A DNA stretch of 64,000 bases from Owenia fusiformis (GCA_903813345.2 CAIIXF020000009.1:33144740-33208739); one strand, 5' to 3'; shown: positions 23,393 through 34,250, counted from the first letter of the stretch. Notes: a model not told the origin generated them from the letters alone. A program made the numbers and translations.

Positions 23393-23662
23393 GAATCACT
23401 CCTTCCCCACAATGTCTACATCTTCCAGTCTTGCACAACGATTGCACTAACGTACCTAGAAAAGAATGGATAGAAGAATGCTTTGATAAAAAATATAAAA
23501 ACAGGAAAATCCAGTGAAAAAATTCAGAAATTTTTTTCACTGAATTTTCTCGTTTTTTATACATTTTGCAAAAGAATCTTCTCATCAGTCTTTTCTAGGC
23601 ACATAAGTGCACTCTTTGTGCAAAACTGGAAGATGTAGACAATTTTGGGGAATGAGTGATTC
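23393..23662. mobile_element. MITE family Y, complete 270-bp copy
   Basis: GAATCACTCCTTCCCCAC at the left faces GGGGAATGAGTGATTC at the right, and pairing extends through GTCTACATCTTCCAG and TGCACAA. The centre forms a CAGTGAAAAAA / TTTTTTCACTG hairpin. Fragments occur at 14886-15063 and 32034-32133. Confidence 0.75.
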
Positions 23663-23825
23663 ACCAACACCCCTTTTTTTGCTTGGTAGGCCGCTGATGA
23701 GGTTTAGCAACCGAAACGCCTGTATGATCCACCCCAGGTCCAAGCGTCCGGCCATGCCTGTCCATGTACTCTTGCCGAGCATTTGCATCTTCAAATGTTT
23801 CCCACTGGTATCTATCAGTAGACGG
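23659..23825 (-). CDS. possible exon of an unrecognised gene, ending at a MITE
   Basis: The minus strand has a good acceptor (CGTATTTTTAG, AG at 23826-23827) followed by about 55 open codons with normal-looking composition: IPSTDRYQWETFEDANARQ, EYMDRHGRTLGPGVDHTG, VSVAKPHQRPTKQKKG, then CW and TGA. The stop codon falls on the first bases of the family Y MITE, so the original exon may have continued and been cut off. I do not know the family and no companion exon is evident. It could also be a piece of a dispersed repeat. Confidence 0.3.
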
Positions 23826-24063
23826 GATCTCTAAAAATACGCACAACATATATTAGGCAACTCTTGGTTATGGGAAGGATGTCATAAGCAACACGATGGA
23901 TAGATGTTCAAAGCGTCTTCCATCCATATTATTATTATTATATGCCTGATGCTTGATTGGTGTAAAAAAATACAAATACAAATAAATGTTCAGCAACTTC
24001 TATTTCAATAAGTATATACTGTACAATATGGTGCATCAAAAATCTTCAGACATGTTAAATTAA

Positions 24064-24665
24064 AGGAACATTCCTTGCCAGACTATTTCTCTCCTGATAT
24101 GGTAGCTGCAATCATATATATACTCTACATATTTAGCAAAACACTGGAAAAAAATTTCATATGGTCAATATTGATCATTTAAAAATGTAGTACTCATTCC
24201 CAGTAAGCTGCCATCTTTTCAGATTTCTTTCAGGAAGTGATGTCATCGACTCTCACCTGTTATAGCCTTGTCTATTACAGTATAGGAAAGAAGTACAAAA
24301 TTACTTCTAAACAAGAAGCCCTTATCTTTTTGTGTAAAAATATTTTCAAGAGTTGTCAACTTAGAACTAAAGAAGAGATCATCAAAAGGATTTTAATCAT
24401 AGACCAAATTGAAAAAAATATTCAGCTGGTTTAGTAATTCTAATAGCTCCTTACCTAATGTTATATGCAAAGTTGAGAGTCGATGACATCACTTCCTGAG
24501 TGAAATTTTAAAAGATAGCAGCCTACTGGAATTGAGCACTACATTTTTAAGTGATCAATATTGACCATTTCAAAACATTTTTCTGTTTTTTGATAAACTT
24601 GCAAAGTATGTATATGGTTATAGCTACCATATTAGGAGAGAGATGGTCTGGCAAGGAATACCCCT
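24064..24665. mobile_element. 602-bp foldback element with TTAA duplication
   Basis: The ends AGGAACATTCCTTGCCAGAC and (inverted) AGGGGTATTCCTTGCCAGAC begin arms of ~200 bp that also contain ATGATGTCATCGACTCTC / GAGAGTCGATGACATCACTT-type pairs. TTAA flanks both sides (24060-24063, 24666-24669). Copy A shows GTTAAATTAAAACAAG, the exact pre-insertion site with one TTAA. The small open frames inside have no transposase features. Confidence 0.82.
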
Positions 24666-24830
24666 TTAAAACAAGAACAATTGCACAATTCATAAATCCA
24701 AACATATCATTTAGTATTAATTCTTCCAATTATTTATTTTTATTATTAACCTATGCTATAGTGTGAAACATTTTTAATGGTGAATTAGCATTTGTTTCAT
24801 CTAGACACTGGAATATGTGTTGAGCAGGCC

Positions 24831-25980
24831 TCAAGAACTTCGCTTGTGTATCATCAAATCTTTCCAAACTTTTTTCATAACATCGACAGTAGCACTATCA
24901 GAATACAGATGAGTGAAGGTTGGCTTATGTGCTGATATCAACTTCCTTAAAGTAGTATTCTCATATAACTTCCCTAACTCCCTATCTTTCCTGTTCCTCC
25001 TCGCACACCTTGAATCTTGCAGTGGGACATTAAGCATAGCCAGTAAAATCCCGATATAGCGATCATCTGAGAATGTCAAGGGGGTTTTGCAGGCAAGTTT
25101 ATATAAATCAGTTGCAACATCAATGCTAAAAACAACAGAGAATCCAAACAGGAAGCCAGGGGTATAGGGATGGGAGGTCCAGTTTAATGAAGGTTCCGAG
25201 TATATACTGTATTTTCCTTTTGTGAAAACCTTTCCAGGATTTCTATTATGACATCCTAGTGCTAATTTCCTAACTCTATCTATTGGTTTTACTTTTTTGA
25301 TAATATTTATAATATCAACAACAACATCATCTGTTAGGTATTGTACAAGCGATGCTTTTTGACAAACTTTAATCGCCCATTTTAAGCCTTGAAAACGTTT
25401 TTTTTGTTATACCACGATATGAATCATCAAGATTAAACTGTAAGATATCTCCATATTTTTTGGCCTCTCTGTCAATCTGGCTTTGTATAGAGACATTGTT
25501 GGTCTGCCCTAACAAGAAAATAAGTTTATGTGAATATCCATACACATGCTGGAATGTTCCTAAAGTTTGTCTCATGGCTAAACGTGCTTCAAAGACTGGC
25601 CAAGATGAAGATATGACACTTATGATGTCTACTGATTTGTAATGCTCCTGGATGGGATGAATTATCTCACTTATAGAGTCTAAATAAGTATTGTTCCATT
25701 TCTTAAACTCAAAGAAAGGGTACGGTATCTTTTGTTTTAAATACTTCTGTTTTTTAACAACTTTGGGGAAATCGAGAGGCCATTTTGCATTTATATTATA
25801 ACAAAAATTGTCCTTTATATCGGATGTATTTTTCTTTTGTTGAAATACAGAGCTATGATATCTTTGAAACTTTTTATGATGAAGCATCAGCACCTCTATG
25901 ATTACCATACACAAGAGGATGCATAAGAAAATAGTAAAGGATTTCCAATACCATCGCATTGGTTTTGAGTGGTTTGCCAT
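24831..25980 (-). pseudogene. GT31 beta-1,3-galactosyltransferase-like gene, copy B (one frameshift)
   Basis: Same layout as copy A: cytoplasmic start, one membrane anchor (~12-31), stem, RLAMRQTLG, KLIFLLG, KYGDILQ, then DSYRGITKK. A 1-bp gain in a T run (25398-25405 on the plus strand; seven bases in copy A, eight here) shifts the frame and ends the first part at GD-stop. Beyond the shift the frame is open: LKWAIKVCQKASLVQYLTDD, then the rest to the stop at 24831. At the position where copy A is broken, copy B is intact, and vice versa. The site TDDVVVD replaces the usual DDDVF-type motif in both copies. A homopolymer sequencing error is possible here. Confidence 0.82.
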
Positions 25981-26926
25981 TTTGAAATGTCTGTAAGTCG
26001 TGTTAGGTAAAATATGTGCCAGTTCAGAGATTTATTTGTTTGATCATCCTTTGTCAGTTTAGAGATATTCCAAAATCATCATCAATTGAGTTGAGGTTTA
26101 CTAGTTCATGTTTGTTGTTATCCGTTGATATTTGTCAGATGATCCATTCGAGTCCAATGCACCAAGAATCTGAAACTGAAAAAGGTAATCGATGAAGCTA
26201 AAATGATAAGTTTCAGTGTTTTGAGTGTGCTTACTGAAGTGAATGAGGCTTTATACCAAAATCCTCTCAAGGTAATCCAATTTTATTGAGAATTGGGTTG
26301 TTATTATCCTGCAATTCTCATTGCAATAATTTCACATTATACATACTCCTCAAAAAAAGTTAAGGACCGGTGGTTTTCTTCATAGGTTTACATGTTAACC
26401 CCCATATTTGTTTGAACAACTATTTTCTAGGCTTGGAACAAAAGAAAACCTGATAAAGTAAATAAATCTGTTTCTTGATTCTATTCTCTATAAAGTCTGC
26501 AAAATTCAATGTTATATCTCCATTACAATGGGTCAAAATATGATGTCAAAATTGACGAATTTCATGAAATTTAGAAAAAATGGCAACTTCACATGGGTGT
26601 ATTTAAAATAATCCAAGGACATCCCATCCTTGCCAGTTGTTATTTAAGCCCATCTGTAACGTAAATTTGACAAGAGGAGGAGGCCTTCTGGTGATGGTAT
26701 AGCTAGAAACATATTAGCAATGCAACTAATGCATGCTTCACTCTTAGGGTCAAAGTATGCCTTCTACTAAAATGCAATCATAAACATACTTGACCATTTT
26801 TGACATTTCCCCTGAACAAATTGCCTAAACAACTCAGCATCTATATCAAAAGCTTCAATGGGTTTACTTTAATTATGAGAGTACATGAGTAGAGAGAACT
26901 ATATATAGTATGACTATGTATACATT

Positions 26927-28087
26927 CACACTACCCTACCTCGATCGCGCATGCGCGAATCTTTTGGCTTTCAAACATGTCGCTTTTGAGTATATCGACT
27001 GCTTAGTCAAAAGGTTAATACGTTTGGTGCTCGGAGTGAGTCAATATTGCTATTCGCTACACTTCAGTGGTGCAATAGTGAAGTCCATGTTCCAAGTTAT
27101 ATGATAGTTGAAGAAATAATGTAAATAATATTGTTTTAAATTTTAAAATATTTGATATGTCATAGTACACGGTACACAGCTGCAAAAGTTGATCAATACA
27201 GGGTACAAGGAATGTAAATTGTTCAATAGTACAGGGAGCGAGAAAGTAAGCTGATTATACAGACATACTATGTCCCGACCTCATGTACATTTACGTTGCA
27301 AACAATGAAAGTAATGCTAAAAAGGCCGCCTGTTGATGCTTTGAGGTGTCATCAATTGTTATTTAATCCAAATAAAGTAAACATTATTTTGTAGATTTAG
27401 ACACGGGCTTTCAAGTCGTATGTATTTTAGTCATTAAATTAACAAGAACGCTAGATTATACGTGTTACTAGGGTATCAAATTGAAATAAAATAACGAAAT
27501 TAAATATCAACACGTTAATGATAAATGACTATCCGCTATCAGTATTAATGACTATTTGCTACTCAGAATAATTAAAATTGCCTGAACTACATATGAAGAA
27601 TCTTTCTAGAGAACCCCTTGAATGGTCTAATTCACTACCGTCCTAAAAACCCGACCATTCAAAACGTTTTGTTCAAATTCACAAAAATACAGTTGACTAA
27701 CATACTAAAAAACGTATCCACCTATAACACGATGACACGCAGTTTAAACAACAGTTAACTGGGTTTATTGTTACATATCAATGTAACATTTTCGAAGGGA
27801 CACTTACATGCTCCCTGTACGTTGATAGATTTACTGAAATGTATCGTGTATTGCATTTGGTTTTGCTTCACTGCGCCCACTATTATCTATCTTTACCTAT
27901 AGTGGTTTTTTGCCAACAATATTCTACACACTCCTTGATGAATCAATTCTATGTCTGGTAGAACACTAGAAATATATGTAAAATGTATTTTACGTTCAGA
28001 AATATGGAATTAAACCCACGTCCTCCATTTGCAACTAAGCTGTACCCTGTTTCCCTTTTAAACGTGTTCACGTGGTAGGGTAGTGTG
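26927..28087. mobile_element. CACACTAC element, 1.16 kb, 5-bp duplication ACATT
   Basis: The ends CACACTACCCTACCTCG and (inverted) CACACTACCCTACCACGTG are flanked by ACATT (26922-26926, 28088-28092). Copy A lacks it: GAGAGAACTATTTCCACTGG there corresponds to the joined flanks. The interior holds a CGCGCATGCGCG palindrome just inside the left end and two facing ACAGGGAGC/GCTCCCTGT blocks, but no recognisable transposase. The 5-bp duplication and a CAC start resemble Transib/RAG-like transposons; the match to their heptamer is imperfect, so this is only a suggestion. Confidence 0.75.
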
Positions 28088-28540
28088 ACATTTATTGAAG
28101 TATCTAATTTTAGTTATTTAAATCACTGTATTGCCACTGGAAACCAGCTGTTCATTTTGTACATGTTTGAAACCACATGTTTTATATATGACATTGCATT
28201 TACAGACGATAACTGAACAGTTTCAAAAACAAATTCATAATCTATAGTAATAAGAATATTTATTGGTGCAGACACACTTTATAAAACATGTAACTGCATT
28301 GAGATATTTATGCACTGGGGGATAATATATGAAAATACAGTCATGCACAGTTTTCAATATACTGTACGCGAAGATAAAGTTCGGAAATAAAATGTTAAAA
28401 TAAATTGTTTTTTCCAAACCCTTATGACTTTGCCCCTGAAATCTGACTTTCACTTTCCCTGTAAAGCTCACTTTCAGATTATGAATAGCTTCAAGATCCC
28501 TATTAATAGATGTTTTGCAGCCAATATACAAGGCATTCTA

Positions 28541-28681
28541 ATGCTGGGTCACATTTGCTTCGATCCATCGGCCGGTGCCCGGCTGATTGAGTGTTTTGCT
28601 CAATATTGTATTCAATTTTGAACAAAATACTCAATCGGCCGGGCACCATAGTGGAAATCAGAGCAAATGTGACCAAGGCAT
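28541..28681. mobile_element. palindromic element P, single-core copy in B
   Basis: ATGCTGGGTCACATTTGCT … AGCAAATGTGACCAAGGCAT with one GATTGAGTGTTTTGCTCAA / TTGAACAAAATACTCAATC core. At the corresponding place copy A reads GGCATTCTTAGGTGGCCC without it. The strand of the core is reversed relative to the copy at 15993. Confidence 0.75.
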
Positions 28682-29825
28682 GAGGTAGCCCGACTAGGTT
28701 TAACTTCCGAGATTTCGCTGATGGAAGTCAAAATTTAAATCACGCATAGAATTTAATGCTCCTGTAATTAGTTCCTGATAGATAAATTTCCAAGCAAGCA
28801 TACATACCTTATGAATATAAAAGCACACCATCCTATTGTGGTATTAAGTTTTACATTACATGCAAAATATTTATGTAAGTGGTCACTGACCATGACAGAC
28901 CACCAGGCTTATGTTTGAATCAGTTTAGGGACAACTTCAAAAATACAAATGTACTAACTACAGTAGCTCTCACAATTATCTCTAAAGAATGAAATAAAGA
29001 ACTTAGATAAAACAAAACTATAAAGAAGTCAGTTGATTAATATAAAGGAAGTTAAACCTTTATAACACTATATCCACCTGTGTCCTCTATGATGTATAAT
29101 TAGAATGTTTTTGAGACAGCTTTCGAAATCTGATTCGCAGTAACATCGAAAGGGCAACTCCAGATAATATATAAATAAATTGTGATGTTAATTTTGAATG
29201 TAACAAATACATTATATATGTTTTCTATGCTGTACTTGTATATTATTAGATCACATGCATCAGTCAAGATCACATTTAAATCCTTCTTTTATACTATAAA
29301 CGTGTTTAAATTACCTTTTCCAAATTTGCTGCATTCCATTTATTGGCCTTTCCCATAGTCTTTAAGTTTTTTATGAGTTATATTTATCGCTTGACCTCTT
29401 TCAACATAGTCACTTGCTTACAGCATGGTTAGATGATACCTAAATAGGCCTTTGTGACATTTTAAAATATTCAACTGGGTTCACATGACATATATAAAAC
29501 CAAAATAATTATTTGGTTGACTAAGTTTTATGTTGAAGAAAACAATTTTGAAAAAATTCCCTTGCCTGTACGTTTATTTATTTATTTAGAAAAAATGTAT
29601 ATACAATAATTATTATGATACTTGACATTATACTTTTATATGCCATTTGGTGTCAGTATTAGACATGTATTATAAAAGTATAATGTCAAGTATCATAAAA
29701 TTGTATCACTAGCAAATAAATAAAAAAAAGGTAATATATAGTCTAACAAGTTTACAAGGGTATATAGATATTGATGAGTATCACATTGGCAGGTATTATT
29801 ACTATATGTATTGCAGTTTATTTGG

Positions 29826-31975
29826 AAAGGAGTGGTATCGATATGGAGAACTGAATTCAACAATGTTTTTCTCTTAAACCAATCATTGAAAACATTCTGT
29901 AAAAACACTGTATTTTATGTAATGTTGACTGATTGACAACAATTTAATCCGAAAATTATTTGGAAATATTTTATATAACTGTTTTTGTTAACATTTTTAT
30001 CGCACTTTGAAAAAGTGCTATATTGTCGTCGTCTTGTGCTGTTGAGCGGGTGTGTGGGCGGGCGGGCGGGCGGGACATAAACCAAATCTTGTCATCAAAT
30101 TTCCAGGATAACTGCTTACCTGTTCAACTTGAAATTTTGACAGATGCAAGAGCAGACTAGTACCAAGATCTGATTAGGTTAAGGGCATGCTGGGTAAACT
30201 ACGTGGCGGCCATTTTGAATTTTTCAACAAATCTTGTCATCAAAATTCCAGGAAAACCACTTAACCATTCAACTTGAAATTTTTACAAATGCAAGAGCAG
30301 ACTATTGCCAAGATCTGATTAGGTTTTGGGTATGCTGGCTGAATTACATGGTGGCCATTTTGAATTTTTCAATTTGGCGGCTATTTTGAATTTTTCAACT
30401 TGCTCCAAATTGATCCAATTTTTTTTAAAAAACATCTACAAGTTCTCAGAAGTTCAAATCTGACCTTAGATTTCAGATTTGACCTTTCATTCACCTTCAG
30501 TGACCTTGAAAAGGTCAAAAAAGTTGATTTTCTAAATTGATATTTTGGATTTAAATTTAGGTCAGCTTAATTACAAAACACCTACTGAGGTCTGAAAAAG
30601 TTAAATTTTCAAGGTCGAAGGTCAAGGTCATTAAACTAGGTCACAAATGATGTTATCCAAGTTTCTCAAAGTTTGAGACTACAAATCAATTCTTGTCATC
30701 AAAATTCCAAGAAAACCGCTAACCTGTTCAACTTGAAATTTTTACACATGCAATAGCAGACTAGTGCCAAGATCTGATTAGTGGCCATTTTGAATTTTTC
30801 AACAAATCTTGTCATCAAAATTCCAGGAAAACCACTTATCCGTTCAACTTGAAATTTTTACAGATGCAAGAGCAGACGATTGCCAAGATCTGATTAGGTT
30901 TTGGGTATGCTGGCTGAATTACATGGTGGCCATTTTGAATTTTTCAATTTGGCCTCCATTTTGAATTTTTCAACTTGCTCCAAATTGACCAAATTTTTTT
31001 TAAAAAAACATCTACAAGTTCTCAGAAGATCAAATCTGACCTTAGATTTCAGATTTGATCTTTCGTTGACCTTCAGTGACCTTGAAAAGGTCAAAAATTT
31101 GATTTTCTAAATTGATATTTTGGATTTAAATTTAGGTCAGCTTTATTACTAAACACCTACTGAGGTCTGAAAAAGTGAAATTTTCAAGGCCGAAGGTCAT
31201 CAAATTAGGTCACAAACAATGTTATCTAAATTTTCCCAAAGTTCAAGACTACAAATAAATTCTTGTCATCAAAATTGCAGGAAAACCGCTAACCTTGTCA
31301 ACTTGAAATGTTTACAGATGCAAGAGCAGACTAGTGCTAAGGTCTGATTAGGTTTTGGCCATGCTGGGTAAATTGCATGGTGGCCAGTTTGCTCTTCAAA
31401 GTGCGATATTTATCACTGTGTGTCTTGTTTTTTTTTTAGTGCAATTGTTTTTGCTCCTTTCTACCAATTCTTTAGAATGAAATAAAATGTCTTTCCGAAC
31501 CTTGTTGGAACAAAATAGTATATACAACATGTTTTAGTCCTCTCAATACTATAGTTATAAAAGGAATTTTTGGTTGATTTTAAAAAAGTATTCAAAAAAT
31601 TAAAACAAAATCCCCCAAAATAGATAAAAATCAAGATAAACCTTTTATATACTTTTTAACATCAACCAAAATTTCCTTTGTACAGTTACAATATTGAGAG
31701 ACCTAAACATGTTGCGTTTATGTCGTTTTGTTCCAATGAGGTTCGGAAAGATGTTTCATTTCACTCTGGAAACATGATACCAAGAACAAAACAAGTGTTT
31801 GATGTGTTTTCTAAAACAATATAGATGAAAGTATATATGTATATATATTTGAAATTATATTGTTACCAAAAGATGACCATTAAATTGACGATGTGCTAAA
31901 TTTTTAGATTTTTTTCATGACTGGTTTAAGAGAAACATGTGTTCAAAAAGTTCTCTATATCGATACCACTCCTTT
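29826..31975. mobile_element. foldback family X copy in B, split by a HINE-like element
   Basis: Ends AAAGGAGTGGTATCGATATG and CATATCGATACC-type right end (with one change, CTATATCGATACCACTCC) enclose the same arms as 20236-20975. The left arm is interrupted at 29998-31429. Confidence 0.75.
29998..31429 (+). mobile_element. pearl/HINE-like element, complete copy 2
   Basis: The 5' end TATCGCACTTTGAA makes a hairpin with AAAAGTGCTATA and is repeated exactly, inverted, near the 3' end as TTCAAAGTGCGATA, followed by a tail ending GTGTGTCTTGTT. A GGGCGGGCGG run follows the 5' end. The core comprises alternating CTTGTCATCAAAATTCCAGG units and GACCTTGAAAAGGTCA units arranged as a ~570-bp higher-order repeat (30080-30660 and 30720-31260). 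It sits in a T run inside family X; copy A shows the uninterrupted T run. The 69-codon and 66-codon open frames at 30894-31110 are repeat translations. Confidence 0.7.
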
Positions 31976-32033
31976 GTATCAAGAAGGGAATTTAGTATTT
32001 GGTCACCATCTTTTACTTGTTACATGAAAATAT

Positions 32034-32133
32034 CACTCTTTCCCCAAAATTGTCTACATCTTCCAGTTTTGCACAAAGAGTGCACTTATGTGCCTAGAAA
32101 AGACTGATGAGAAGATTTTTTTGTAAAAGGTAT
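32034..32133 (-). mobile_element. fragment of MITE family Y
   Basis: ATCACTCTTTCCCCAAAATTG onward matches the right end of 23393-23662 in reverse. It begins 2-3 bp after copy B homology ends, so the duplication boundary and this fragment coincide. Confidence 0.6.
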
Positions 32134-32205
32134 TGTAGCGACCCGGGGTTGGCTAGTCATATTTTACTCTTAGATAAAATGCCAACCTTGCACCTGGTGT
32201 CGCTA
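32134..32205. repeat. hairpin GTAGCGACC … GGTGTCGCTAC
   Basis: GTAGCGACCCGGGGTTGGC faces GCCAACCTTGCACC…GTCGCTAC around an AT-rich loop. It may be a small MITE or one end of something larger. A CCCTTCCGCTCGGGG stretch follows. Confidence 0.45.
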
Positions 32206-32306
32206 CTTCCCTTCCGCTCGGGGCGCAAATAGTACTGCTGCAGGCTCATGGGAAATAGTTACCTGAGTATATAACTTTTGTATCAGAACAAATATATTGA
32301 AATATA

Positions 32307-33325
32307 CAAGTTCTCAGAAGTTCAAATCTGACCTTAGATTTCAGATTTGATCTTTCGTTGACCTTCAGTGACCTTGAAAAGGTCAAAAATTTGATTTTCT
32401 AAATTGATATTTTGGATTTAAATTTAGGTCAGCTTAATTACAAAACACCTACTGAGGTCTGAAAAAGTGAAATTTTCAAGGTCGAAAGTCAAGGTCATTA
32501 AACTAGGTCACAAATGGTGTTATCCAAGTTTCTCAAAGTTTGAGACTACAAATCAATTCTTGTCATCAAAATTCCAAGAAAACCACTAACCTGTTCAACT
32601 TGAAATTTTTACACACATGCAATAGCAGACTAGTGCCAAGATCTGATTAGGTTAAGGGCATGCTGGGTAAACTACGTGGTGGCCATTTTGAATTTTTCAA
32701 CAAATCTTGTCATCAAAATTCCAGGAAAACCACTTATCCGTTCAACTTGAAATTATTACAGATGCAAGAACAGACTATTGCCAAGATCTGATAAAGTTTT
32801 GGGTATGCTGGCTGAATTACATGGTGGCCATTTTGAATTTTTCAATTTGGCGGCCATTTTGAATTTTTCAACTTGCTCCAAATTGACCAAATTTTTTTTT
32901 AAAAACATCTACAAGTTCTCAGAAGTTCAAATCTGACCTTAGATTTCAGATTTGACCTTTCGTTGACCTTCAGTGGCCTTGAAAAGGTCAAAAATTTGAT
33001 TTTCTAAATTGATATTTTGGATTTAAATTTAGGTCAGCTAATTACAAAAGACCTACTGAGGTCTGAAAAAGTGAAATTTTCAAGGTCGAAGGTCATCAAA
33101 TTAGGTCACAAACAATGTTATCTAAATTTTCCCAAAGTTCAAGACTACAAATAAATTCTTGTCATCAAAATTGCAGGAAAACCGCTAACCTTGTCAACTT
33201 GAAATGTTTACAGATGCAAGAGCAGACTAGTGCAAAGGTCTGATTAGGTTTTGGTCATGCTGGGTAAATTGCATGGTGGCCAGTTTGCTCTTCAAAGTGC
33301 GATATTTATCACTGTGTGTCTTGTT
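32307..33325 (+). mobile_element. pearl/HINE-like element, 5'-truncated copy 3
   Basis: From ATACAAGTTCTCAGAAG to the same 3' end as copy 2 (TTCAAAGTGCGATA … GTGTGTCTTGTT, end 33325), this is about 95 percent like 30440-31429 by eye. The 5' hairpin and the GGGCGGGCGG run are absent. From 33326 to 33776 the sequence is AT-rich with no feature except a GTATTTGAATGAGGGTA-type triplet repeat at 33670-33725. Confidence 0.7.
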
Positions 33326-33776
33326 ATTATTCACAAGAAAACTGAGTATACATTATCAGTAGCAACGCTGTGGCGAGTGTAATTTTTCATTGGCAAGTGT
33401 GAAAACACAAGTCAATTGCCACTTGGCAAGTGACAGAAAAATCCTAAAACCCACACTGCATATATATTTTTAAAATGCTAAATAGGCCTATATGAATTGT
33501 ATACACCAACTGTATCGTAACTTATATATTATCTCATTCATACATCCTTACAAAACCCTTCATCTGAATCAGTAACCTTTTAAGGGCACCATGTAAAGCT
33601 ACAATATATGAAAAAGTGGTTTAAACACTACATACATCCTTAAAGACATTGTTAGACAAAAGTATGCGCAGTATTTGAATGAAGGTACTAGTATTTGAAT
33701 GAGGGTATGAGTATTTGAATGAGTGTACTAATTCTCAGAGATTTAAATAAATCAAGTACCAGAATGTTGTTTTTAG

Positions 33777-33886
33777 ATTCATCTGGTGGGGGTGGTCGTG
33801 ATATCATAAAGATGAAGAAACAAAACCAACAGCTTATAGAGGAGAACAATTTGCTCAAACTGAAGATGGATATATTACTGGACATG
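33777..33886 (+). CDS. CBY1: Chibby coding exon 2
   Basis: After acceptor GTTTTTAG (33769-33776), the split codon completes Asp62 and the exon reads SSGGGGRDIIKMKKQNQQ and LIEENNLLKLKMDILLDM. This is the start of the Chibby coiled coil, with Leu heptads and the highly conserved NQQL.EENNLL.LK.DILLDM block. The donor GTAAGA at 33887 follows in phase 0. It lies 23.9 kb from exon 1. Confidence 0.93.
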
Positions 33887-34039
33887 GTAAGATATATAGA
33901 CTAAGAAGAGCAAGAGATAGCAAACATTATTGATACATTTTAACAGTATTGCAACATGATATCACCAAATCGTAACAAGGAATTAACATAACAAAATGTC
34001 ACCACCTAGTTGCTCATAATATTATGAATTCAATCTTAA

Positions 34040-34250
34040 GTCAGTTTTGAATTTCTGAGAACTTGAAGATGCTTTGAAAAAACAAATTGTTCAATTTGAA
34101 GCAAGTTGAAAAAAGACCTTTTTTGATCCTGAGGTCATTGAAGGTGAAATCTCAAATCTAAAGTCATATTTGAACTTCTGAGAACTTATAGATGATTATG
34201 GAAAAAATTGATCAATTTGAAGCAAGTTGAAAAAACTTTTTGGTGGCGAC
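34040..34250 (-). repeat. HINE-core fragment in Chibby intron 2
   Basis: TTTCTGAGAACTTGAAGATG and GAAGCAAGTTGAAAAA are reverse complements of blocks found in 30405-30460 and 32870-32920. Two partial units are present. Confidence 0.6.

Larger units (their letters stand above)
23936..32031. repeat. segmental duplication, copy B
   Basis: Direct copy of 12086-21031. Private insertions are a TTAA foldback (24064-24665), a CACACTAC element (26927-28087), one palindrome P element (28541-28681) and a HINE-like element (29998-31429). Copy B lacks the insertions listed for copy A and so preserves their empty sites. Region 26212-26590, unique to B, starts a mariner-like end (TACTCCTCAAAAAAAGTTAAG at about 26343) without a visible partner. 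Confidence 0.88.

Noticed and set aside
26910-27104. 64-codon frame at the left end of the 1.16 kb element as its transposase
   Set aside because: It begins outside the element and has no catalytic motif.
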